From contig CM028333.1 in assembly GCA_016647705.1 (NCBI GenBank), forward strand, positions 24,670,243 through 24,734,242: a DNA stretch of 64,000 nucleotides, written 5' to 3'. This DNA comes from Eucommia ulmoides. Taxonomy: Eukaryota > Streptophyta > Magnoliopsida > Garryales > Eucommiaceae. Below, in pieces: positions 1-12,600 of this stretch. The notes below the pieces were generated by a model. It was not told the DNA's origin, did no database searches, and worked only from the letters and a program-made list of their open reading frames with translations. The translations under genes were made by a program, and so were the position numbers. Every line of letters starts with the position of its first letter. Within the stretch, counting starts at the first letter, position 1.

Positions 1-199
1 TAGTAACCGAAAACAAATATAATAAATTTAGTACTTCGCCATTTTGTATATGATTAATCAACTTGTTAAAGGTGAAAAATAAGAAAATTAACTAATATAA
101 TCTCAAATTTTTATTCAACGAACAAAACAAATTCAGCAATTGGAAGTTCAAGAGAATAAACATGAATCGTGAAATTAAATTACACAAGGAGGATGATAC

Positions 200-1284
200 C
201 GGCAATTGTTGCAGAACAACGACTAACTGAACGAATTCGGAAAACTGCTTGTGGTTGATAAACTATGGTCACCACTTTCTCCACAGAAACTGCAAATATT
301 CATTCAAAACCTTAGAATTCAGGCAATAGAACACAAGCAAAATATTTAGAACTAAATCAAATAAATCGAAAATGTTCCACTAACATTATTCATAATTCTA
401 CTTACCTTTATTTTTTTGTAAATATGATCCCAGTTGGACAACAAGCTCTTGATCAGAAATATAAAAGGCATAAGGTAATTTTTCCTCCTGGGAAAATAAA
501 GAAATTATAATTTAGATTAATCTGTTCACAGTGACACAAGATAACCGTCACCACAATTTTAGATTCTAAACTTTCATAACAATTTATCAATCACATATGA
601 TCAGAAATCCAACTGAGGTCTGTCTTCTTTTCTTGTCAACCAGGTTCGACTTTCTAGGAATACTTCAGGAATTAAATCTTGAATTTAATCCTAAATACAA
701 TAGGCCGACGGGAAGAGTGAAACATTAAGATCGCCCCCGGCTGATTACTCGAGGTGCGAATTGACACACAAAAAAACAAAAAAAAAATCCAACTGAATAG
801 TGAATTTCTGGACGCAATTAAGGACCCATGAAACCTCCAAACTGCAGCATGTGAAGAAAACATATTTTCATAGCATCAGAAATTGCTTGAACATCAAACT
901 TTCACCCATTGGTTCTCTCAAGCATATCCATACAGCAAACTCCAACCCAGAAAAATTCAGCAAAATACTCAAGAAAGTTTAAGCTAGTTTTTGAAATGCG
1001 CCGTGTTTCCTTCATGAACATGAACAAAACAAACTGCAGCAACGATCATCACACAAAAACCCTAAATATTTATACTATCATAAAAATATGCAGTGAAGAT
1101 TTCTTACGTTGTTGAGAAGCTTATTGACCATCTGCTGCAGCTCTTTAGTTCCAGCGTTTTGTGGAAGGTACATGGGAGGTCCTAATGCAACCCCTTCTGG
1201 GTCCTTCAGTTGGCACATCACGTTGTTACCATTGTTGCTCAAGTCTCCCAATTCCGCCGTTTCGACTTCCATGGTGGTCGCCAT
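200..1284 (-). CDS. NLE1: Notchless protein homolog, N-terminal part (runs off left edge)
   Basis: Notchless is a WD40 protein that acts with the AAA-ATPase midasin (MDN1) in nuclear maturation of the pre-60S ribosomal subunit. Three coding exons are visible on the minus strand: 1284-1108, 487-406 and 289-200. All have GT-AG borders and consistent phases (0, 1, 1). They encode about 116 residues of the N-terminal NLE domain, including the family motifs CQLKDPEG, GPPMYLPQNAG, LPYAFYISDQEL and VYQPQAVFRIR, and end at CSATIAG, just before the first WD40 repeat. The WD40 propeller must lie left of position 1. The start codon is supported by its match to the plant family N-terminus (MATTMEVE). A telobox lies in the 5' leader, as is usual for ribosome-biogenesis genes. 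The family call is firm; completeness cannot be judged. Confidence 0.92.
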
Positions 1285-1720
1285 GGACGAACAGAGAGTG
1301 AAAGCGAAGTTGCCGAATTTAGGGTTTTGGAGTTTGGACTTTCGGTCTGGTGGTTTTACCGCTGAAAGTCAGCATGAGAATTTAGGGAAAATTACACTTT
1401 ACCCCTTTAAAAAATTAAATTACACTTCAGCCCCCCTCCGTTTTGGTTCGAACTTCTCCCCCCTCTCACTCTCTTGCCCCTGTCTAGATGAAGGCCTCAT
1501 CTTGTCCGCCTATGGTTTTTTCCAGTCCGATAAGCACCTGAAACCTTGAAAACCACGTTAATGGAAAATCCACATGTTTTGACTTCAACCAAACAGCTCT
1601 GATGATGAAGACTGAAAGCCTTTTCTACCATTCATACTTCAAAGCCCACAAAAATGGTGTAGATAACATTGAGCTCTTACTATAAGTTCTGCAGAAGTAA
1701 CCAAAATCAGATCCTGCAAC
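1285..1720. promoter_or_regulatory. Shared (bidirectional) promoter interval between NLE and NAGLU
   Basis: Only 436 bp separate the two divergent start codons, so both promoters and both 5' leaders lie here. The telobox and the TGGGCT motif read in the NLE direction. I see no convincing TATA box at a standard distance for either gene, but transcription start sites cannot be fixed from sequence. No other gene is visible in the interval. Confidence 0.55.
1319..1327 (-). promoter_or_regulatory. Telobox (AAACCCTAA) in the NLE leader
   Basis: On the minus strand this reads AAACCCTAA, 35 nt upstream of the NLE start codon. Teloboxes near the start site are established in plant ribosomal-protein and ribosome-biogenesis promoters. 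A site II-like TGGGCT (minus strand, 1643-1648) lies further upstream, and the two motifs often occur together in such genes. Confidence 0.6.
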
Positions 1721-4700
1721 ATGTGCAGTTTGAAGTTGTTGTTTTTGATTGTTCTAGTACCGTTATGTTCATCACTAACATCAGAGAAGTCGACGGAAAT
1801 GGAGACTCTGGTGGCTCGGCTGGACAGCCGGCGGTCATCTCCGGCCGTTCAAGAATCTGCAGCCAAGGGTGTTCTGCGGAGATTGCTTCCCACGCATTTG
1901 TCCAGCTTCGAATTCAAAATTGTTTCCAAGGTAATGATTTCACTGTGGTTTCCAGTTTATTTTCGAACTTTTTCAGCCACTTTGGGATGAATTCCGGCAA
2001 GAATGTAGTTGAATTCAACACAATTATTGGGTTAAAGTTCAATTAGAATTCTACTTCACTTGTTTGGAACAGAATTGAATTCATTTTTTTTCTTTTTTTG
2101 CAGTTAATCACTAATCTGTTCCCCATTCCTTAAACTGTTTGATTTCTCTGTAGTAGTATTGGTAATTTATTATATTGTGTCTTAACTTTGTCAACTGTCC
2201 TAAATTCAAATACTAGGATATTTGTGGTGGACGAAGCTGCTTTCGGATCAGCAATTACAAGAGTTCAGGTGGAAATTCACCAGAAATAATGTATGTAGAA
2301 TCTGATATATAATTGCTTTCTTCTTCAATCTGAAGTGTTTGGCACATTTGAGTATCACCAGAATCTCTGTATAAATCATTCTTACAACGAAAATTAAACT
2401 TATATTAAATGCGCAAGATGTTGGGTTTTATCCCACATCGGATGTTGTGAAAGTGTGAGGGAAAACATCACCTCATGAGCTAACTTTTGGAGTTGAGATA
2501 GGCCTAAGATCACCTCTACACTGGTATCAAAGTCCAATTTACAACAACTTTGACCCAATAGGCATTAAGGAAGAGACTGGTCGAGGATTAGCCTACTAGA
2601 GACCCGATGTGTGAGGGGGAGATGTGGAAGGGACTGGTGGTCAAGTTATATAAGCCTCACCTCATGAACTAGCTTTTGTGGTTAAAGAGAAATCCAAGAC
2701 CGCCCTCCCTACACAAGATTACTATGCAATCAGTTCAGCAGTGTTCATTAGTTGTAGTTTTAAATCATATACTTAAACCAATCAAGTTCTGCAGAAATAA
2801 CAATGAAAAATTACAATATCCATTTTTTTTAAAGTGCAACATTACAACATCCTTGAATTGCTCTGCATTTGGTTCAACATTATTCATAAGTTGTGTTATT
2901 TGGAAACTGGAGGAGCGAGACACTTGCATTGCTCGTGCACAATTCATCTTTTAAAAAACCGAAACGAAGCACATGAATAACTGTAGAGTAGTCTTGGGCC
3001 TCTCTCAACCCTAAAATCTAGTTCATGAGGTGAAACTTTCCTTTATACTTATAACTTAACTACCAATCCCTTTCACATCCGATGTGAGATAAACTCAACA
3101 ATCTTTCCCTCATACATCGGACCTTTGGTTTGCTAACCCTTGATCAGTCTCCCCCTTTGTTACTATTAAGCTAGAGTTATTGTAACCAGGACTCTGATAC
3201 TAGTGTACGGTGGTCTTGGGCCTCTCTCAACCCCCAAAGCCCAAAAGCTAGCTTACGAGATGAGGCTTTCCCTCACACTTATAACCAGACCACTAGCCCC
3301 TTCCACATCCGATGTGGGATAAACCCAACGATAACTACAAGAGCTTTGTGTTTATATCATGTTTATATAAGTTGAATGGCCATAATATTTAAGATGAAAG
3401 GAGTTATTTAGGGGATACGAGTTCTTTAGATAATATGATATAAAACTGAAGTGAAAGGCCCTTCTTTTTCTTTTTTTCCCCTACTGCAACCATGATTATA
3501 ATAAATGTCAGGTCTTGTGATTGTTTTGTGATTATAAAACTTTGACATGCTTCGTTTCCCAGGATAGAAGGTACTACAGCAGTTGAAATCACGTCTGGTC
3601 TCCATTGGTATTTGAAATATTGGTGTGGAGCTCATATTTCTTGGGACAAGACTGGTGGAATTCAAATAACTTCTATACCAAAACCTGGATCACTTCCTCT
3701 TGTAAGAAATGAGGGGTTGAGGATCAAACGTCCAACTGAATGGAACTATTACCAAAATGTTGTCACTTCCAGTTGTAAGTACTAATTTTTTTTCTTCTTC
3801 TGGTGAATGGCATTTTCATAGATCTATGTGCTATGTAATGATTGCCTTAAAAATATCATTTTTTTTTGGGGGGGGCGGGGGAGAATTGAGGCTGTTACGA
3901 CTACGATATGGCTCAGGAGTCATAACTGTTGATATTTGGAAGTCATGGGTTGCCTTAGATGTTATTTGTTTCGATGCTTGTGAGATTTCCTTTTGTTCCT
4001 ATTCCTTTTTATATATCTTCTTCCTTTCCATTTCTTCATGCCCTTTCTTTTTTTCCCAAATGATCTTACATATTTTTTCTAGTTTATTTGTTTCGTACTA
4101 AGAAGAACTTTAATCATTAAATTTCAAGGCATCTTCAAATGAAGACGTGAGACCGAGCTATGATCATTTAGTTGAAGCCATTTTATGTATTGAAAATTGG
4201 AGGCACATATTTTGTGAAGGAAAAAATCAAGCACCAGCTACGAGCTCTAAATTGATAACTGTTTGTCCTAGATGTAATTTCTAGGAAATTTTACTCGAGA
4301 TCTTAGACTACTGAAATCTTTTTTTCTTTTTTACATCACTTGAGCTTTGGTAGTGAAGGTAACTTCATTTCAATATGGATGTCGACTTCTACATTCATGG
4401 GAGTAAGGCTGTGTATATCCGACCTTCCCCAGACCCTGCAATGTGGGATGTGGGATTATCATGCGTTGAGTTGTCCTCCTTTAATTGTCTTTGCTATTTT
4501 CTGGGAAAAGAGCCATTTGTCCTAGGAGTGATGAAAATATAGATGATGGTTAGTGCCATCGTGGCTGAAAAGGAGGAATTGGTTTGGGTCTTCAAATATT
4601 ATCACTCAATTCAAACAAGGGCAGTATATGTGGAAAAATGGTTCATTACTCGGTCAACTACCTGTTAAGCTTAGGTGATGTTACTGGATATGAATATTAG

Positions 4701-6644
4701 ACTATGTATGATTAACATTTAGGACAAAGTGGCTATCTCGATCTGTTGAATTCCACCTTTCTTGTGTTACCTGATTCTGAGCTATATATAAAGCTTAAGC
4801 CAATTCTCTTCTTTCAAGACGTCTTTTGATAGTGAGTTAGGCCCATTAAGTTTTTACATGATATCAGAGCCAAACCTTTTATCTGATATTAGTGTGTTGA
4901 ATCCCACATTAATGTTGGACCCCCCCTGATATCTGTTCACAGTGGTTTGTCAAAGTTCACCCTGTGCTGAGGGGGCGTGTTGAATTCCACGTTGATGTTG
5001 GACCCCCGATATCCGTTTGCTATAGTTTGGCAAAGTCCACCCTACGTGTGAGAGGGCGTGTTGAATCCCACAATGCTTGTGTTACATGATCCTAAGCTAT
5101 ATATAAAGTCTAAGGTAATTCTTATCTTTCAAGACGTCTTTTGAAAGTCAGTCAGGCCCATTGGGCTTATATATATATATATATATGTATGTATATTATT
5201 TTATTATTATTTTTTGGGGGGAGGGGGATAATAAGGTTTTACACTCCCTATTATATAGTCTTAATGATGGGCTATATTAGGAAGAATATCGTTCGAATAA
5301 ATGAGACAATAAAAGAAAGAAGAAAACTACCAAATTGGTAAACATAAAACAAATAGGAAATAAGACCTAAATACTACATAATAAAATAATTGTCTCCCCA
5401 TCCAAAATCCTTTTCAGTATCAGAACCTAAAAAGAGAAAAAATAATGGGAGGATCATCATCTTTCAAGATGTCTTTTGAGATTGAGTTAGACCCATTGGG
5501 TTTCTACACAATCCATAGCCTTGGCTTATGTTTGGGTGAAGGATTTCGGGAAAGGATTTGATTTTGACAAGAGATTTCTAGAGTTAAAATTCCTCATTTG
5601 GCTACTTTAGAAAGGAATTTGTAAAATTTCTTGGAATTTTGAAATGGCTTTGGGGTGGGGGTGGGGGTGGGGGTGGGGGGAGGGGGTAAAATGATATCTC
5701 CAAATATTTCCTAAAGATGGGTGTTATGTAAACCTTTCTGAATAGGTATATCGCTCCATCTTGAGGTGAAATTATATTAATAAAATTTCAACGGCAAAGT
5801 ATATACCCAAACAATAAAATTGCAAATTATGGAATTTTAAAAACGAAATTTAAATTTTAAAATCCTGTTAATTTAAATGGGAATTTTAGTATATAGTCCT
5901 TAACTTTTAGATTTTTAATTTTCTTATCCTATTTATAGGCCAACTTATTCTTTTGTTTTTATATTTTTTAACTTATTTTTTAATCCTTATTTAACATTAA
6001 CTATGCCACGTACTGAGTTAACATTAACTATGACACCCATCATCTTCCTGTCCTCTGCATGTTACCGGACTCCAACCACCGGTCCGAACATCCACCGCTG
6101 GCCGCCAGATTCCAACGATCGATCGACACACATCTACTGTCGGCCATTAGAATCTGGCCCAGGGTTGCATGGACATAGATCGCTTCATTATGCGGTACGT
6201 GTACGGGCACGCAATATAATACTATACACGGTATGTGATGTTTAGGGGGTTGGCTTAGTTGGTATGTTATTTAAGGTAATGGTGCACTTGGGTACACTCA
6301 TCCGGTTCATGGTTTATACTCTGAGAGAGAAGGAGGCTCCGCCATGCAGATTCCTCCGGTCTCCGGCACAATTCGGAGCCGGTGGCGATGGTGTGCGTCA
6401 ATGGAATGGTTCCATTTCGCCGACACTCCAGGTGCAATTCGGAGCTGAGAGAAAAGGAACCATTTTGCCGACGCTCAAGACACAGCTGCAGCAGGCGATG
6501 TTGTGCATCTGCAGAATGGTCCTAGTGGTGGATAAAGACGACAAGAGGGTGGATTCCACCGCTGGCAACACGGAGGATGTAGAGTTGCTGAAGAAGCTCA
6601 ACAAAGAAGAAGGGAAAAAAAAAAAGAAAAAAAATGAATATATA

Positions 6645-6679
<35 letters not shown>

Positions 6680-9600
6680 TTATGATTTCTTCCCTAATTT
6701 CGTCTAATTTAACAACCAAATTAGATTCAAGGCCTAGTTAAAACCATGATTAAAAATATAGGATTTAAAGTGAAACGTACAAACTTATTGAACCACATAG
6801 AAGCATGGTCATAATTAGAGGTTTAAAATGGAATTTTCCCGTAATTTAAAGTAATCTCTTTTTGGTCATTAGATTTTGATTTTGATTTTTCAATTGAAAT
6901 TGTTTTAATTAGAAAAATTGTAGACATTTTAATATCTCTACTTTTATAAAAATTAAGGTTTTAAAATATTATATATTCAGAATACATTACACGTCCTCTT
7001 TTTTTATTGAATGGATACATAAAGTTTATATAAATTATCGCAGTGATATGTACACATATATTTATTTTCAATTTTTTTAATTGTTATTTTAATACCAAAA
7101 CATCTAATAAAATGGCACAACTATATTTATAAACTCTTTAAACTCTCATCAAATGTACATCTTATTTTTCTTGACTATGACCGTTAAAAATGAGAGTGAT
7201 ATAATACCAAATACAGATAATGTCAACTTTTTCACTATTTCTTCTTCACCAATCGGTCCTTACTACGATATTCATACTCCTAAATGTGTTAAATTTCTAT
7301 ATTTTGTGCATAGTCTAATTGCCATTGGTGTTTGGATTTATTTATATTTGGTAATAATAATTCATGAAATATTGATGGTATTAATAACAGCAAATCAGCA
7401 AAAGAAGAAGAAGGCATTGCCTAGAGCATGCGATATGCGTGTGTGTGTGCTGTTGAAGTTCCAGAAAGTTCAACAGTGAATCATCTTCCAACTCAGATCA
7501 GTTTGTTAAAATTTGTTAAGCTTAGATTCTAAAAAAAATTTGTAATAGAATTTTTTCTGCAATTCTCTTTGTATTTTGCATACAATTGATATTCTCTATA
7601 AATACCTCATTGTCATGCATTGTAATTTGATTGAATGATTAAGAGAATTTACTTGGTCTTCTCTTCTCCTTGCTATGAACATCATCTTCTTCCTTCACCT
7701 TCTTCTCTTCTTCTCTTCCTCAATAGGTATGTTTATTTATGGTGAACGATACAAATTTAGATATTTTATTATTTGATGCAAATGGTTATACGAGAATTAG
7801 AATATCATAACATATCCAAATTTAAACAATTTACATTACGTGATACTTTGTATACAAGTATAGAGAATTTATCCTTCCAATTTTCACAAGTGGTTATACG
7901 AGAATTAGAATATCGTAACATATCCAAATTTAAATAGATTACATTATGTGATACTTTGTAATTAAGTATAGAGAATTTATCTTTCCAATTTCCACAAAAG
8001 ATATTGGACATAGGAGATGATAAGCACGTGCAAAGCACGTGTATGAGAAGGTTTACACTATATTCCTAGAGGGAAGACAAAATGAGAAAACAAAAGAAAT
8101 GAAGGCGGATGTCGTAATACAATTGAAGAAGAAATATTTAGGATGTTTCATGAACATTTTTTCAGGGGTCTGCTTTTATAGGTAAATTTTATTGTAGGTA
8201 TGTTGTGAGAGAGGCTATGTAGTTTTTGAGTTGACTAATATCCTTACTGATTGAAATTTTCCTGCTGCTTATGTTAATGGTTTAGCCTAAGATGATATTT
8301 ATTTTTACAGATTCTTATGTTTGGTGGGATTGGAAAAGATGGGAGAAAGAGATAGATTGGATGGCACTTCAAGGAGTGAACTTGCCACTGGCATTCACAG
8401 GACAAGAAGCAATCTGGCAAAAAGTCTTCATGGTAAGCAAGTAGATCAGCATCATGTACTACTGATCAAATGCTTTCAGTTATGTTAAACTCAAAGTCAG
8501 ACACCCTGCATGAAGTAAAACTCCTATATTAAGTGTTCTTTGGAGATATTGACAATAGAATGATGTGAGTGGGATAGTAACATCATTGAATTTGCTGTCC
8601 ACCGGATGATATAAAATTATTTGGTATATCTTAATGAGTTCCGTGTGTTCTATGACAAATTATGATCTTATATGTATTATTCTGATGTTGCAAAAGCATA
8701 TAAGCTCGTGGACTTACTGGGGTAGCTTTTCTTTTGATTTTGTGGTGTTCTCAAAGTGGGTTCATTAGAATAGCCTTCTATGACCTCTTTCTTCGAGTAT
8801 CCTATTGACAAATAACGCCCCTTACTCTAGCAAGGCTTAAATACTGTATAGAAAATAAGAAATATAGAAACTCTGTATATCATGTTTCTTTTTTAGGATT
8901 TCAATGAATGAAACACCATGTAAGTTTATTGCGTTGGAAAACTTGTATTAACATATTTTATGGACTCAGAGCAGATCCTAGCACAATGTAAGTTGCTAAT
9001 CTTATCATTTAGATCATAAGACTGAAATTTGCATTATTTTTCTCCTGATGGTTTACTTTGCATGATTTGACTTGGATTAACTAATTCTGTATTACAGCTC
9101 TTATTGGGTGCTTTAAATCCATGCCTATCCAAGTTGAATTCCATTATTTTATTTAATTGTTTGGTCATTTTCGTCAGCAGGATTTTAATATTAGCATGGA
9201 AGATTTGAAGGATTTCTTTGGTGGACCTGCTTTTCTTGCATGGGCTCGCATGGGCAATTTACATGCGTAAGAATACATAAACTCATCTTTCTTGAAATAC
9301 CCTCATTGTTACGATTATTAATAAGTAGTCCGATTATTAATAAGTAGTCAATTATACTTTACAATATTTTCTTTTCTGTAACTTTTCAATCTACAGTTCT
9401 ATACATTGCATAATTATTTACAATTAGATTGCATTGCTGATTGCTCTTTATTCTCTCAAGTTATGTGTCTAGAATATATGTAGGGTGGTGATAATGTGCT
9501 GAGCTCCTTTCTATAGAGTGAATTCTGCGCATCCGTATGAGTTGGTGGTAAAGGTTCATATCTTCTAGAACGTGAAATTATAGGTATAGTCTGATCTGGA

Positions 9601-12600
9601 AGATTAAGGAGAAAATTACATGTAAGAAGGATAGCTTTACTGGAAACTCTTATATCAAAAGATCGTCTTTGACTCCCATCCATTGATGCTAAATTAAAAG
9701 CCAGAGGAAGTTAATTCCCTCCATGCCAAAATGAATGACTCATGTTGTTTTCATGTTACTGAGCTTCGGAAATAAAGGCGGAGAATGATCATCTCACCCC
9801 CTTAATTTTCAGGATTTCAACTAGAAAAAGGATCAGACAACTATTATCCCTCAAAGCTTGTCGAGATAGTTCCATTTCCGTGTTCTTGCCCCACCTCTCT
9901 CTGCATCTTTTAAACACGAGTTTGTGTTGGTTGTTCTCCATTGTTTGTTTACTGTTAGGTATCTTTTATCACACTTAACCTATCTATCCTAGAGAGTAAG
10001 GGGTGATAGTTATATTTTGGTGTTGCAAAATATAAACATCCTTAATATGTATATTTCATATATTTTTTAAATTTATTTTGTTAATTATAGAGGTTGCGCA
10101 ATCATCGATTGTGCCCAAATTACTAGTGGACATTATGTGATAATACAACACATAATATTTGAATGTTGACCTTGAAGGTACCACTATTAATTTGTTATTT
10201 TTTTCTGGACAAGGTGAAAATTAATTTGTCTATTGTTTTCCATTTTGTTGTTTATTGTTTGGATACATGATACGCACCATGTAGATTCGTGGATAACATA
10301 TAATTCCGATATTTCACTTTTGAGGTCCCACACTGTTATTTTGTTATTCTTTTGGATAAGGTGGAAAATTCATTGCACTTCCCCGTCTCTCTTAGACACT
10401 TGTGATGACACCATTACTCTTTTTGTTGTTCAAAAATTAGCTACAGTATATATACCTTGTAGCAAGGTTTTAAATCGCAGTATCGGGTTACGTAACTGTA
10501 ACGGTCGCGGTGTAACGATATCAGAAGTATCAGCCTGTCCATAACGGTTGTGAATTTTTTAAAATCACCAAAACATCCTTAAAAACTCAATAATAATAAT
10601 TGTTTTGCTCATTTAATCCTTAATAAACACATTTTAATTGATATTATGACATTTAACTACAGATACAACACAATAAAGATATAGAAAAAGACGAAAAACT
10701 GTTGTACTAAACGATCTTAAAAGAATAAGACGATGCATGCAACCTTTGGTAAAAATATTTTACACTATCATAATAAAAGAGTAAATTATACTTGTAGATC
10801 ATCTCATCAATTGTCATACTCATATTACAAAAAATATTATGCTCATATAAATACCAAAATGAATTGCGCACCGGCTCTTCATATTCGGCATTGGCATAAT
10901 CACCACTCTGATTTTGTTCTGCATCACCATAACCACCAAAGTAGTTAAAGGTGCAATGATCATAGGACTACTAAAATGGCCAAATGGGAAGAAATAGGAA
11001 AGGAACAGCTGGGAACAAAGGCCTGCAGCTGAACAAAGGTGGGACAGTAGTAATCAAGCAAGCTGGAGAGCCTGCAAAGCTTGGGAAACAGCTGGGGGAA
11101 CAAGACTGGAATCAACAGTAGTGCAATTTCAGGCTATAATGGCTAGTAACAGCCCATAACGGGGTTGCAAGCCCATATTGGTACGTAACGGGCCGATTTG
11201 GTGTGAATCGGCCCATAACCATAACATCGGGCCGATAAACCGTTCCGTATTGGCAATTACAGTACGTAGTGGCCGATACTTAGAATCCTTCCTTGTAGAC
11301 ATTTTTTGTGAATGCTACCAACCTTTGCTTTCCAATTTTTGTTCATGTCCTTTTTTTCTGGACAAGCTACACGTGGCTTATATATATACACACACACACA
11401 CACATATATATATATAATAATAATAATAAGAGTTGAGTCCCATAAGCATGACATTCAGCTATATGCCATGTCCACTGGTAAGATTCTGGTATTCATTATT
11501 TGCTTGCGTTTGACCTTCAATGACATACATTTTACTTGTGTATAGATGGGGTGATCCTTTATCACAAAACTGGTTGGACCAACAGTTGGCACTGCAGAAG
11601 CAGATACTATTGCGGATGATAGAGTTAGGCATTACTCCAGGTAATAGTTCTGTTCAATCAAATGCTCGTCCAAAGATAATTTTCATCATTATTACTATTG
11701 CTTATCCCTCTATTTGATTCATTGTTGGGAAAAAAACTACATTTTTATAAATTTATTTTCATCTTTCTGCCATGCGTCTGATCAAAGTATTTTTCTTCAT
11801 CTGGGCAGTGCTACCGTCATTCTCTGGGAATGTTCCAACTGCACTGAAAGAGAGATTTCCCTCTGCTAACATAAGTAGACTCGGAGACTGGTATTCATGC
11901 ATCTAGATTTTGACGTGATTACATATTTTATTTGCAATCTTCATTTCAATTTTCTTATTCCATTTTTTAAATAGTTCCTTAAAAAAAATTGTCATGTACT
12001 TAAAATAGATGAAAGTTCCTCAGGTGGATGAGATAGAAACAAACTAGGGTTTTCTTCAATTTCTGTTTCAATATGAAATAAGAAGAAGAAAAAAAAAAGA
12101 GCAGACAATTCAACTAACCAAAGCAAGCAAGCAGACAAGGAACCGTACTATAACCTAGTTAATAGGAACGTTTCGCGTCAATACACTAACGCATAACTTT
12201 CTATTTGCTTTCTTCTTGGTTTCAAAATCTCCCAGCAATATGCGCTAGGAACGCTACTATAACTAAGAAAGCATGAAACTTTATGTTTCTTGTCTAGTGT
12301 AGAAGGGTTTGGCTTAAGAGTATATATGTGGCAGGGGATTTACCGAAGGGATAGATTTTCTTCAGATCTCACATCACTTCACGGCAGAAGTTTACGTTCA
12401 CTTTAATTAAAGGACTGTATTACGTATACATCGTTTCTGAACTCTATGTTTTTCATTGAAGTTTTATGTATACATCGTTTGTGCATACTGCATGTTTCAT
12501 TGAAGTTTTATGCAAACGCAACTGTGCCCTATACTCTTGTTTGTTTCTCTTTAATTATTCATAACTTGAAGTTTTGTCATTTGTCTCCATCGTAGGAACA

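Larger units (their letters stand above)
3775..8310 (+). other. NAGLU intron 3 (4.5 kb)
   Basis: A 4536-nt GT-AG intron. It contains a SINE fragment, a TRIM of family B and an LTR remnant of the same family, a G-rich tract, a probable solo LTR and a 108-bp tandem repeat, each listed separately. The rest is AT-rich. A more GC-rich patch at about 6003-6620 has open frames but no recognisable protein, and ends in an A-rich then TA dinucleotide tract (about 6616-6676). Confidence 0.85.

Noticed and set aside
1109..1549. 146-codon plus-strand frame opposite NLE exon 1
   Set aside because: It is the antisense of a well-supported coding exon and its promoter; no domain is visible.
5169..5186. TA repeats at several sites (5169, 6638, 11400, 36788, 45602, 48338) as a possible array
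   Set aside because: Unrelated simple repeats scattered in AT-rich DNA; no spacer structure or common flank. No CRISPR array is expected or seen.
6264..6677. 137-codon open frame in NAGLU intron 3
   Set aside because: Ends in poly-Lys and Ile-Tyr repeats from A-rich and TA microsatellite DNA, has internal near-repeats and matches no family I know.
10733..10948. His-rich 71-codon frame
   Set aside because: Lies inside the hAT-like element and consists of CAT/CAC-rich text without a domain.
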